A stretch of 9,270 nt of DNA, taken from Methanosarcinales archaeon. Lineage in GTDB: Archaea > Halobacteriota > Methanosarcinia > Methanosarcinales > Methanocomedenaceae. The stretch's first letter is position 1; each line of letters begins with the position of its first letter. Below the pieces are notes generated by a model. That model searched no databases. It was not told the origin of the DNA and saw only the letters and a list, made by a program, of their open reading frames with translations. The DNA is taken from assembly GCA_030666885.1 (NCBI GenBank), contig DAOUWY010000054.1, positions 1 to 9,270 of the forward strand, read 5' to 3'. This document shows positions 1-5,747 of this stretch, piece after piece. The position numbers and the translations under genes were made by a program.

Positions 1-53
1 CAGTCCAGTCATCATGGATGTCAGACTGTATTCATTACAGATGCAAAGACGGC

Positions 54-61
54 AATATAAT
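54..61 (+). promoter_or_regulatory. TATA-like box upstream of the metalloprotease gene
   Basis: The AT-rich octamer AATATAAT is centred about 26 bases ahead of the ATG at 84. At the usual archaeal spacing, transcription would begin at or a few bases before the start codon, so the mRNA may be leaderless. No GGTG-type ribosome-binding site is seen before the ATG, which fits. The box is assigned by position and composition only. Confidence 0.4.
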
Positions 62-83
62 CTTGATAAAATTGGGTGTTGTT

Positions 84-1901
84 ATGAGAACAAAAATTAT
101 GTTAACTCTTTTAGCTGTACTTGCACTGGTTATACCTGCAAGTGCTCATTTTGACGACAGCTGGGACTGGCACAATGTTACCGATGCGAATGGTACCAGC
201 CAGTATAAAACAACAGTACACTACTGTTTCGATGCCAGTGTGAACGATACATGGAAAGGATGGATAAATTCAGCGATACAGAACTGGAATAATGCGGGGA
301 CGGGCTGGACTCTGGCCGAAGGCCCGCCGTGCCAGGTTACAATTAAAGTTCAGGATATTAAATCCAGGTCAGGCGGTGCATATGTATCAGGTTACGGGTC
401 CGCTGATGCCAACGGCCGGATCTCGAATTTAACAATGGTGTTTGATTCTAACCTTTCCGACCAGAAGTGGGGCGGCAAAGCACCTGATGGATGGGGCAGG
501 ACCGGCAACAATTCCCTTGACCCGGTAGTAGTGGCAGGACATGAGTTAGGCCATGTACTGCGACTGAAACACAGCGGTGCAGGTGTGGATACTGGAGACC
601 TGGAAGACCCTGTGACCCCGGGCAACCACAACCAGAACCTGTCTGAAAGTGACAAAAACGAGTCACGCAACGGAACTGTTACCAGGGGTGCCAGTATACG
701 CCATGGTAACTTTGACCAATTGGGCGGCGATATGAAGTTCGGCGGTATAGGCATTATAATGAAGGAAGGAACGCTGTATGAAGCTACCACAGTATCCATC
801 AGGCCGCTGTCACACATGTCTACTCCCTGGCCCGTTAATGTTCCTGCAGGCACGGATGCCATCATAAATGCCGTGGACATACGCTCGCGTCTGGCCGGGG
901 AGATGCTTGAGGTTCCAGCCACCGTTACCATAACATACGGTGCGGATGACCTGGCTGGCAAGTATTTTGTTGGCGATATGCAGGTTGCAATCCTGGGCAC
1001 CGTGGATGAATCGAGCCTCAAGGCCTTCATCTTTGACCTGGAGACCGAACAGTGGAGCGAGATTGCCGGTTCGATAGTAGATACGGATGCCAGGACCGTG
1101 AGTTTTGACACTACGCAGTTGGGAATACTGGGATTAGGTGCATCTGTGATGGAAGGTCCGGACATACTGGTAGTTGCGGGCAAGGTAGTGGAGATTACCC
1201 ATTCCGATGCAATAGGACTCTCTACCGTGCTAGTGGAGGATAAAAATGGTGATATTCAGACCGTGACCATACCCTTCTCCGAGGGTAAGGACCTTAATGT
1301 GGGTGACGAGGTCGAGATTACAGTTATGACCATTGGTGAGGAAAATGTGTACACTGCAGGCGACCTACTGGAGGGGACCATCGTGGACATCCAAAACGTC
1401 ATATCAGAAGGGACGCCCGGGACTACTATCATCACAATAGAAAGGGCTGACGGTCTGGAATACAAGATAAGCATACCCTTTGCCGAGGGTAGCCTGGTGA
1501 ATGTGGGTGATGATATCAAAGTACCTGTCACTGGTTTGGATGGTGACGAACTTGTGGGTGAAGGCACCATGAACCCTGAAGGTACGAACGTAATTGAAGA
1601 AGCAGGCGATGTAACAGAACCCACTGAGGTCAAGGGCAAGGTTACGGGTATCAGGCACTCAGGCGGCTCATCCGTACTGACGCTGCTGGATGATGCCGGG
1701 AACGAGCATGTGGTCACGGTGCCACTGTCCGAGGGTGAGAAGATCAAGCTGGGCGTCAAGGTCAGCGTGAAGGTTATAACGAGCGCTGACGGCACTATCG
1801 AGAGTATTGACGTGAACGAGACTGATGAGACACCAGGCTTTGGTGTGATGCTGGCGGTGGGTGCGCTGGCACTGGTAAGCCTGCTGAGAAGGAGAAAGTG
1901 A
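84..1901 (+). CDS. Secreted metzincin-type zinc metalloprotease with ZU5-like domain, three tandem repeats and PGF-CTERM anchor
   Basis: This is a 605-residue protein predicted to be exported and anchored at the cell surface. I start it at the ATG at 84, not the in-frame ATG at 18, because the protein then opens with a standard signal peptide (MRTKIMLTLLAVLALVIPASA, cleavage after residue 21). Residues 22-200 look like a matrixin-type catalytic domain: the zinc motif HELGHVLRLKH lies at 153-163, with His153, His157 and His163 as ligands and Glu154 as the base. The downstream PVTPGNHNQNLSESD stretch resembles the matrixin tail, but the Met-turn methionine appears to be absent (Leu-Glu-Asp-Pro instead). 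A ZU5-like beta domain follows (about 215-360), with the pattern ATVTITY...VDESSLKAF..D...W. Three related repeats occupy about 363-577. The C-terminus is PGFGVMLAVGALALVSLLRRRK, a PGF-CTERM sorting signal of the archaeosortase A type. Substrate unknown. Protease class is fairly secure; activity is less so. Confidence 0.88.
   Translation: MRTKIMLTLLAVLALVIPASAHFDDSWDWHNVTDANGTSQYKTTVHYCFDASVNDTWKGWINSAIQNWNNAGTGWTLAEGPPCQVTIKVQDIKSRSGGAYVSGYGSADANGRISNLTMVFDSNLSDQKWGGKAPDGWGRTGNNSLDPVVVAGHELGHVLRLKHSGAGVDTGDLEDPVTPGNHNQNLSESDKNESRNGTVTRGASIRHGNFDQLGGDMKFGGIGIIMKEGTLYEATTVSIRPLSHMSTPWPVNVPAGTDAIINAVDIRSRLAGEMLEVPATVTITYGADDLAGKYFVGDMQVAILGTVDESSLKAFIFDLETEQWSEIAGSIVDTDARTVSFDTTQLGILGLGASVMEGPDILVVAGKVVEITHSDAIGLSTVLVEDKNGDIQTVTIPFSEGKDLNVGDEVEITVMTIGEENVYTAGDLLEGTIVDIQNVISEGTPGTTIITIERADGLEYKISIPFAEGSLVNVGDDIKVPVTGLDGDELVGEGTMNPEGTNVIEEAGDVTEPTEVKGKVTGIRHSGGSSVLTLLDDAGNEHVVTVPLSEGEKIKLGVKVSVKVITSADGTIESIDVNETDETPGFGVMLAVGALALVSLLRRRK
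1170..1814 (+). repeat. Three tandem protein repeats inside the metalloprotease
   Basis: Three related units lie at about 1170-1335, 1368-1554 and 1626-1814. Each has the pattern G-K/T-V/I-V/T-x-I ... acidic turn ... V/I-T/S-I/V-P-F/L-S/A-E-G-x-x-(L/V/K)-x-x-G-x-x-(V/I). The anchors are IPFSEGKDLNVGDEVEI, IPFAEGSLVNVGDDIKV and VPLSEGEKIKLGVKVSV. Alternating hydrophobic residues suggest small beta-barrel or OB-like modules between the protease and the membrane anchor. The repeats are clear at protein level and diverged at DNA level. Confidence 0.8.
1833..1898 (+). other. PGF-CTERM surface-anchoring signal of the metalloprotease
   Basis: The last 22 codons encode Pro-Gly-Phe, a hydrophobic stretch (GVMLAVGALALVSLL) and the basic end RRRK, preceded by an acidic Asn-Glu-Thr-Asp-Glu-Thr linker. 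This is the tripartite layout of PGF-CTERM proteins, which in euryarchaea are processed by archaeosortase A and lipid-anchored. The processing itself is inferred from the family. Confidence 0.85.
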
Positions 1902-1952
1902 ACGATTGGTAAATTCGGGGTTTATGGTGCTGATGTGCCATTAGCCCTGTTC

Positions 1953-1959
1953 TTTTTTT
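1953..1959 (+). terminator. Oligo-T run, possible terminator of the metalloprotease gene
   Basis: Seven consecutive T residues lie 52 bases after the TGA. Archaeal RNA polymerase can terminate at such U-tracts without a hairpin, and I see no strong stem before it. The rest of 1902-2103 contains no gene, tRNA or clear repeat that I can support. Confidence 0.4.
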
Positions 1960-2103
1960 AAAAATGCCGGACCGGATAACCCGGAATCACGGCACCAGTG
2001 ATAATACTCACCAAGCACCCGTTTCTGCACAGGTGACCCGCAGGGCTCCGCTCCAGGCATATCCATAGCATCTTAGGTGTTACCGAAAAATAACTTATCT
2101 AAA

Positions 2104-2460
2104 TCAGTCTCCGTTTGGGAAAATAGAATAATTCCATTTTGGATGTAAAGAATGGTATTCTATCCGCAATTTTGCCATATCTTCATCCGAGAATTTGACA
2201 CCTTTATTATATTCATTTTCATCCAATCGGGATGCCACAGTAAGACCTGTTTTTGTCTTTGTACCACTGATAAGTTTAATAATTGTTTCATAGCTAACGA
2301 GCGGCTCCCTCTTCCAATTCATTGTAATAAATGAGAACATGCAATGTTCTATCTTGTTCCATTTACTTGTCCCAGGAGGATAATTGTAAATTGTTATTGC
2401 TATTTTAATTTGGTTTTACCATTGGGTCAAATTTCCAGCCTCTATTGCGACTTCCATTTT
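2104..2460 (-). pseudogene. 3' remnant of an ISAzo13-type (Rhodopirellula-type) DDE transposase
   Basis: Only the C-terminal third or so of the transposase survives. Read on the minus strand in the frame ending at 2104, the product contains NYPPGTSKWNKIEHCMFSF followed by ITMNW, PLVSYETIIKLI, TKTGLTV and a terminal WNYSIFPNGD. This is the typical C-terminal block of ISAzo13-family transposases, recognised from memory. The frame is open beyond the ATG at 2340 but meets a stop at 2416-2418. The expected upstream block (GSRNRGWKFDP) is found at about 2405-2458 in another frame, so there is also a frameshift near 2405-2418. The catalytic domain and the 5' end of the element are missing, and homology stops abruptly next to an unrelated ATPase pseudogene at about 2460. 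The element cannot be mobile on its own. Confidence 0.85.
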
Positions 2461-2753
2461 GTCTTTATGTAATTGAACACCTCGTCAAATGTTTCCAGGC
2501 TGGGTTCGAATTCCTCGAAAAGGTCGGCAGCTTTTTTCCTGAACCTGTAGAGGTTTGACTTGGTGCCCCTTCTGTCTGCCAGAAAGTAGATGTGGGGCTT
2601 ATCTTGCTGGAACTTGTGTATAAGTTATGTTTTACCGACCCGGCGACGGCCGTAGATCACTGTGAATTAGAAGGCTTTGCTCTGGTAATCGCGGTTTAAG
2701 GATGTGAGTTCATCGTTGCGATTGATAAATTTACGAAGTATGTTTATTATGAT
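2461..2753 (-). pseudogene. 5' remnant of an archaeal P-loop ATPase with two in-frame stops
   Basis: Minus-strand translation gives about 97 codons of an archaeal ATPase N-terminus: FINRNDELTSLNRDY near the start, then FTVIYGRRRVGKT (Walker A, GRRRVGKT at 2628-2651), then KPHIYFLADRRGTKSNLYRF. The pattern matches archaeal ATPases that open with an F-I-N/D-R-E-x-E-L motif and carry a GRRRVGKT P-loop. Two in-frame TAA codons (2667-2669 and 2625-2627) interrupt it on either side of the P-loop. No ATG precedes the conserved N-terminus before the stop at 2754-2756, and the 3' half is missing where the transposase remnant begins. Such ATPases usually run to several hundred residues, so this is a dead, truncated gene. 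Confidence 0.82.
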
Positions 2754-2808
2754 TTAGTTTCGTATAATTATATTGTTGTCGGGTGTTAATCATTATCTTG
2801 TCAAATTA

Positions 2809-2840
2809 TATCGGTCACTTTTAGCTAATAATGACCGATA
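2809..2840. repeat. Perfect 9-base inverted repeat with 14-base spacer
   Basis: TATCGGTCA at 2809-2817 is matched by TGACCGATA at 2832-2840. The repeat lies between the two ATPase pseudogenes, just upstream of the TATA-like box of the plus-strand one. It could be an operator or a hairpin; neither transcript has a T-tract right after it. The rest of 2754-2880 is AT-rich and shows no gene. Confidence 0.6.
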
Positions 2841-2856
2841 GACTTTTAATTCAATG

Positions 2857-2866
2857 AAATATAATA
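2857..2866 (+). promoter_or_regulatory. TATA-like box upstream of the AAA_14 ATPase pseudogene
   Basis: AAATATAATA lies about 20-25 bases ahead of the TTG at 2881. This spacing would give a leaderless or nearly leaderless transcript. It is assigned by composition and spacing only. Confidence 0.35.
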
Positions 2867-2880
2867 AACACTGTGGAAAA

Positions 2881-3451
2881 TTGAAAAATAATCGAAATAC
2901 TGGACGAGTGGAATTTCTGGTCAAAGACTCCGGATTGTGGAATTTTACGGGACGAATATCTCAAACAATTTGAAAAAATGAAGGCAACACAACAGGTCGT
3001 ATTTATAACCGGGGTCAGGCGGTCTGGAAAATCTACGTTGATGAAACAACATATAAAGAGAATGATTGACGAAGGAGAGGACAGAAAGAATTCCCTTTAC
3101 ATTAATTTTGAAGAACCAGAATTCATTGACGAATTGTCAGTCGAGTTTTTGATTGACGCATTTGATGCATACCTGGAGATAGTCCAACCTACCTCAACCC
3201 CTGATCTGTTCCTTGATGAGATCCAGAATTTTAAAGGCTGGGAGCGGTTTGTACGTGCACTACATGAAAAGAGGGGAGCAAATATCTTTGTTTCAGGTTC
3301 ATCTGCCAGGTTACTGAGTAAGGAACTTGGTACTGCACTTACAGGCAGGCATATTGATGTTGCAGTGTATCCTGTTAATCCTGTCTAATATTTTGGATAC
3401 AGATTCAACTTTAAAGAAGTGCTAATTGCCCTTAAATTTGAAATGGATACG
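2881..3451 (+). pseudogene. AAA_14/DUF4143-type ATPase, broken at both ends
   Basis: The central frame (ATG at 2978 to TAA at 3388) encodes the ATPase domain of the AAA_14 type, with Walker A GVRRSGKS (3011-3034), Walker B LFLDEIQ (3206-3226) and the family signature FVSGSSARLL...TGRHIDV. The coding signal begins earlier: 2888-2977 reads IIEILDEWNFWSK...LRDEYLKQFEK in the same frame but has no ATG, GTG or TTG. A TTG at 2881 is out of frame only because of the A5 run at 2884-2888; one A fewer would give MKIIEILDEW. At the other end, 30 bases at 3380-3409 containing the TAA separate YPVN from FKEVLIA, which would otherwise read through as the expected YPxxFKEFL-like motif. Family resemblance fades after about 3451. 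Full-length members are about 400 residues, so the C-terminal DUF4143 part is lost. Confidence 0.8.
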
Positions 3452-3536
3452 GTAATAAGGTTGATAACAGGGCAAATTCTGGTGATACTGTGTGTGCTCA
3501 TATCTGCCAGCATGATCTGAATTTTTGCATCGCTCC

Positions 3537-4517
3537 TCAATCACCACTTTCCAGGTCTCTGCTCCTGCCCGCCTTCGTCTTACCAATCCCAAACGTCAGC
3601 GCATCGGTCGGGCACGCGTCGATGCACACACCACATGCAAAGCAATCGGGTCGCACATTATCACAGTCCACGATCGCTTTGACAGACGGGCATGGCGACA
3701 TCCGGATACATTTATTGCAGTCATTGCATTTGCCCTGGTCAAGTCGCACACGAAATATGCTCACATGCTCAAGCAGCCAAGTCAGGAGCCCGACCGGGCA
3801 CACGAGATAGCAGAAAGGGCGATACACAAATACTGATGCAACCAGCACCGCCCCGACCAAAACCGCCAGCACCAGCTCAAAATGCCAGTCAAATAGCTCG
3901 AACGGGTTCAGGATGTTATGGTATGTGTAAAGATCGATTCCTGTGGCGAGAATCATGATGAAACTGATGACAAATATCGAAATCCGGATGCCATTTGAAA
4001 TATTGAACGGCAGCTTGATCTTCTTCCCGGATGGTGCCGGAATCCTGTTTACGATCTCTTGCAATGCACCAAACGGGCAGACCCACCCGCAGAATAGTTT
4101 CGCTCCGATCACTGACAAGCCGCCGATGAAGATTAGCGCCGTCGTTTTCTTAAGAGTGATCGCACTGCCAGTCACGAGAGCCGTTACCGGGTCCACCACT
4201 GCCCGCAGCGGACTTGGCTGGTGCATGATCACCAGCACCCCGAAGAGCACAAAGACAGCACACATCAGGAGTGTCCGGATGTTCCAATTGATTTTGGTTG
4301 TTCTCAGGAGGATGAGTCCTGCTAATGCAACAAGTCCTCCGAGAATGAATTGTGGCGATAATAGCCCGGACGAAACTGAGGAAATATCTGTATTTCCGCC
4401 ATCACCCATACCACTGCCGTCACCTCCTCCTCCACCTTCTGCCATAACTGGCATACAGATAAGTATCATGGATAAAGCGATGTAAAAGACTGATAGATAG
4501 ATTGTATTTCGTTTCAA
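3537..4517 (-). CDS. NapH-like polytopic membrane iron-sulfur protein with exported Gly-rich N-terminus
   Basis: This 326-residue membrane protein probably passes electrons across or along the membrane through iron-sulfur clusters. It starts at TTG (4515-4517); an in-frame TGA lies just upstream, and this start gives a good signal peptide or first TM segment (residues 1-26). An unusual exported stretch, EGGGGGDGSGMGDGGNTD (27-44), follows. TM segments lie near 55-71, 81-98, 125-140, 176-194 and 213-232. The NapH/NosR-type loop motifs are CGWVCP (143-148) and CYLVCP (236-241). The C-terminal ferredoxin-like domain has two sets: Cys264-x2-Cys-x2-Cys270-x5-Cys276-Pro, with a longer spacing than the classical x3, and Cys292-x2-Cys-x2-Cys-x3-Cys302-Pro. 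It lies downstream of two secreted-protein genes but has its own TATA-like box. Donor and acceptor are unknown. It is not evidently nitrate-reductase linked, since no nap genes are present here. Confidence 0.88.
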   Translation of the reverse strand: MKRNTIYLSVFYIALSMILICMPVMAEGGGGGDGSGMGDGGNTDISSVSSGLLSPQFILGGLVALAGLILLRTTKINWNIRTLLMCAVFVLFGVLVIMHQPSPLRAVVDPVTALVTGSAITLKKTTALIFIGGLSVIGAKLFCGWVCPFGALQEIVNRIPAPSGKKIKLPFNISNGIRISIFVISFIMILATGIDLYTYHNILNPFELFDWHFELVLAVLVGAVLVASVFVYRPFCYLVCPVGLLTWLLEHVSIFRVRLDQGKCNDCNKCIRMSPCPSVKAIVDCDNVRPDCFACGVCIDACPTDALTFGIGKTKAGRSRDLESGD

Positions 4518-4574
4518 ATTTCAGCCCCATTATAGATGGCGATTCAATGTTTAAAACGTTTTTGATCCTTAAAA

Positions 4575-4582
4575 TATATAAA
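4575..4582 (-). promoter_or_regulatory. TATA box of the NapH-like gene
   Basis: Minus-strand TTTATATA is a strong archaeal box A. It predicts a start of transcription near 4552 and a leader of about 35 bases before the TTG at 4517. It sits directly behind the hairpin that ends the preceding gene. Confidence 0.6.
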
Positions 4583-4584
4583 GA

Positions 4585-4605
4585 GTGCGTGGTTATTCCA
4601 CGCAC
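4585..4605 (-). terminator. Stem-loop after the Asp/Cys-rich secreted protein gene
   Basis: GTGCGTGG (4585-4592) and CCACGCAC (4598-4605) form a perfect 8-bp GC-rich stem with a 5-base loop. On the minus transcript the stem is followed by TCTTTATATATTTT, so it looks like a terminator or a 3'-end stabiliser. It starts 12 bases after the stop codon of the upstream gene. Confidence 0.65.
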
Positions 4606-4616
4606 ACAGCACAGAC

Positions 4617-4937
4617 TTACCGATTACATCCATTACACTTTCCGCCATTACCGCTTCCATCTTGCGGCCGCACATAATCTTCGTCCTGTCCGTTCGGAAT
4701 GCCGTCCTCGTCCTCGTCATTGCCGTTGTCGCCAAAGTTGTCGCAGACGCCATCGCCATCCACATCAACAAAGTTTATACCGCTGCCATCACATCCAAGT
4801 CCGCAATTGTTATTGCGAACACAATCGCCATTGGCATCCACATATCGTGCGCTGTCACCGTATTGGGCAGCAGCAACTCCTGCGGAGAGTGCGACCAGTG
4901 CAACAATCAGTATTCCAGTTATTGTTCCTGTCTTCAT
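4617..4937 (-). CDS. Small secreted Asp/Cys-rich protein with calcium-loop-like repeats
   Basis: This is a 106-residue exported protein. Residues 1-24 (MKTGTITGILIVALVALSAGVAAA) are a signal peptide. The mature part is very acidic and carries calcium-binding-type loops: YVDANGDCV (32-40), FVDVDGDGVCDN (57-68) and DEDEDGIPNGQDED (74-87), resembling EF-hand, dockerin or thrombospondin type 3 repeats. It has six cysteines (39, 45, 49, 65, 101, 104), the last two forming a CNGC motif near the end. These could make disulfides or bind metal. The start is supported by a GGTGA ribosome-binding site. Similar 'VDxDGDGxCDN' proteins often sit near membrane iron-sulfur proteins (from memory), and the NapH-like gene is next downstream. 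Calcium binding is inferred from the motifs; the real role is unknown. Confidence 0.8.
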   Translation of the reverse strand: MKTGTITGILIVALVALSAGVAAAQYGDSARYVDANGDCVRNNNCGLGCDGSGINFVDVDGDGVCDNFGDNGNDEDEDGIPNGQDEDYVRPQDGSGNGGKCNGCNR

Positions 4938-4944
4938 TTTTTTT

Positions 4945-4951
4945 TCACCTT
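4945..4951 (-). promoter_or_regulatory. Ribosome-binding site of the Asp/Cys-rich secreted protein
   Basis: The minus strand reads AAGGTGA followed by A-rich sequence and the ATG at 4937, so the core ends about 7 bases before the start. GGTGA pairs with the archaeal 16S 3' end and fixes this start codon. Confidence 0.75.
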
Positions 4952-4962
4952 GTTTGAGTTAA

Positions 4963-4974
4963 ACCCATTCGGGT
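4963..4974 (-). promoter_or_regulatory. CCC-N4-GGG leader element, copy A
   Basis: ACCCATTCGGGT can form a short stem of four base pairs in the 5' leader, starting 26 bases before the ATG at 4937. An equivalent element stands at 5701-5710, 31 bases before the other secreted-protein gene. AT-rich sequence at 4995-5003 (ATATTTATT on the minus strand) is the best TATA candidate, so the element would lie at the very 5' end of the mRNA. Confidence 0.4.
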
Positions 4975-5010
4975 AATACTCAATTAGTGGGTTCAATAAA
5001 TATCATTATT

Positions 5011-5054
5011 CCAGAATTACATCCAAATCCTACCAGAATCATACCCAAATTCAG
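5011..5054. repeat. Two imperfect 22-base tandem copies
   Basis: CCAGAATTACATCCAAATCC... (from 5011) and CCAGAATCATACCCAAATTC... (from 5033) match at 16 of 22 positions by eye. The second copy contains the 23-base segment shared exactly with 5748-5770. Confidence 0.6.
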
Positions 5055-5117
5055 CCCAAATTGGAATGTAAAAGCGCCACAAATTCAAGTATACCCGGTA
5101 ACCTGCCACAACCACTT
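5031..5117 (-). pseudogene. Decayed duplicate of the 3' end of the 3-TM membrane protein gene
   Basis: The segment 5031-5053 is identical over 23 bases to 5748-5770, which overlaps the stop codon and the bases just after it of the intact 102-residue membrane protein gene. Further along, the minus-strand frame reads LPGILEFVALLHSNLG-stop, matching IPDILEFIALMVLIYLSSE-stop at the C-terminus of the intact gene. Homology fades upstream of about 5110. I read this as the leftover of a duplicated membrane-protein plus secreted-protein unit. It now serves as upstream DNA for the gene starting at 4937. Confidence 0.65.
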
Positions 5118-5184
5118 AACCCTCCTGAATGAACGATTAATAAATAATTGAAAAATGAAAGATATGGGATATAAAATTAAATGA

Positions 5185-5210
5185 ACGTAGCTGAGCAGCT
5201 TTTACTACGT
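5185..5210 (-). terminator. Stem-loop after the secreted beta-type protein gene
   Basis: ACGTAG (5185-5190) pairs with CTACGT (5205-5210), and an overlapping AGCT/AGCT pair (5189-5192, 5197-5200) offers an alternative inner stem. On the minus transcript it is followed by TTCATTTAATTTTATATC. It begins 13 bases after the TGA at 5224, so a terminator or 3'-end role is likely. Confidence 0.5.
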
Positions 5211-5223
5211 CCATGTTCGAACT

Positions 5224-5670
5224 TCATTTTTTGGAACCACTTTGCGCAACAACGATCACATCAATAGTGTCGGTTCCTGTAAACAATCCTGTGGTAGCAC
5301 TACCACTAAGTGTAAAAGTGACTTTAGTCGGATTGGCATCAATATCCCGTATTGCATCTACCACATCTTCCCGATCGACCTTTACGACCAAGTCACCACA
5401 ATCATCGTAGTAGCATGAACGTATAAGTATATCCTCTCCTTCCTCTCCGTTCTCTCCTTTAACTTCCAGAGTCACGGTATCACAGATATCCTTATTGTAG
5501 GCGATGTTTGTGTGCACAGTTACACCGTTTCCATTGGATTCGAGATTAAGGGTATTAGGAGCTACATCAATGTGAATCGTCATATCCTCCGAACTATCCT
5601 CAGCAGCAACTCCAATGGAAATCACGGCTATTACGATTAGCAGTAATCCGGCACTTGTTCTTGTTTTCAT
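5224..5670 (-). CDS. Small secreted beta-type protein of unknown function
   Basis: This is a 148-residue exported protein. Residues 1-23 (MKTRTSAGLLLIVIAVISIGVAA) are a signal peptide closely related to that of the next gene downstream. The mature part opens acidic (EDSSEDM), then reads IHIDVAPNTLNLESNGNGVTVHTNIAYN, VTLEVKGENGEEGED, DLVVKVDREDVVDAI and VTFTLSGSATTGLFTGTDTIDVIVV. This alternating hydrophobic pattern fits an Ig-like or cohesin-like beta-sandwich. I recall similar 'DVAPNTLNLxSxGxWVTVHT' proteins from methanogens and ANME archaea, usually uncharacterised. Three cysteines (63, 86, 91) are present. There is no anchor, so the protein is probably free outside the membrane. The start has a clear ribosome-binding site. 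Confidence 0.8.
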   Translation of the reverse strand: MKTRTSAGLLLIVIAVISIGVAAEDSSEDMTIHIDVAPNTLNLESNGNGVTVHTNIAYNKDICDTVTLEVKGENGEEGEDILIRSCYYDDCGDLVVKVDREDVVDAIRDIDANPTKVTFTLSGSATTGLFTGTDTIDVIVVAQSGSKK

Positions 5671-5680
5671 TTTTCGTATT

Positions 5681-5687
5681 TCACCTC
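5681..5687 (-). promoter_or_regulatory. Ribosome-binding site of the secreted beta-type protein
   Basis: The minus strand reads GAGGTGA, a full match to the archaeal anti-Shine-Dalgarno sequence, 10 bases before the ATG at 5670. Confidence 0.75.
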
Positions 5688-5700
5688 TGTTTAATCTTAT

Positions 5701-5710
5701 CCCATACGGG
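5701..5710 (-). promoter_or_regulatory. CCC-N4-GGG leader element, copy B
   Basis: CCCATACGGG is the counterpart of the element at 4963-4974, at almost the same distance from its gene. AT-rich sequence at 5737-5746 (AATAATATAT on the minus strand) is the probable TATA box. It puts the transcript start near 5714, just ahead of this element. Confidence 0.4.
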
Positions 5711-5747
5711 CACTGTAAAGGTTAGTGAATCCACGTATATATTATTA

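Noticed and set aside
18..83. An extended N-terminus of the metalloprotease from the ATG at 18
   Set aside because: It would place 22 polar and charged residues before a complete signal peptide, and the TATA-like box at 54-61 would lie inside the coding region.
392..1183. A long open frame on the minus strand opposite the metalloprotease
   Set aside because: It is antisense to a well-supported gene, has no recognisable motif or start signal, and its composition is low-complexity Ser/Pro/Thr as expected from the reverse of this coding sequence.
3943..4485. A plus-strand open frame opposite the NapH-like gene
   Set aside because: The minus strand has the cysteine motifs, TM segments and promoter. 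The plus-strand product shows no domain.
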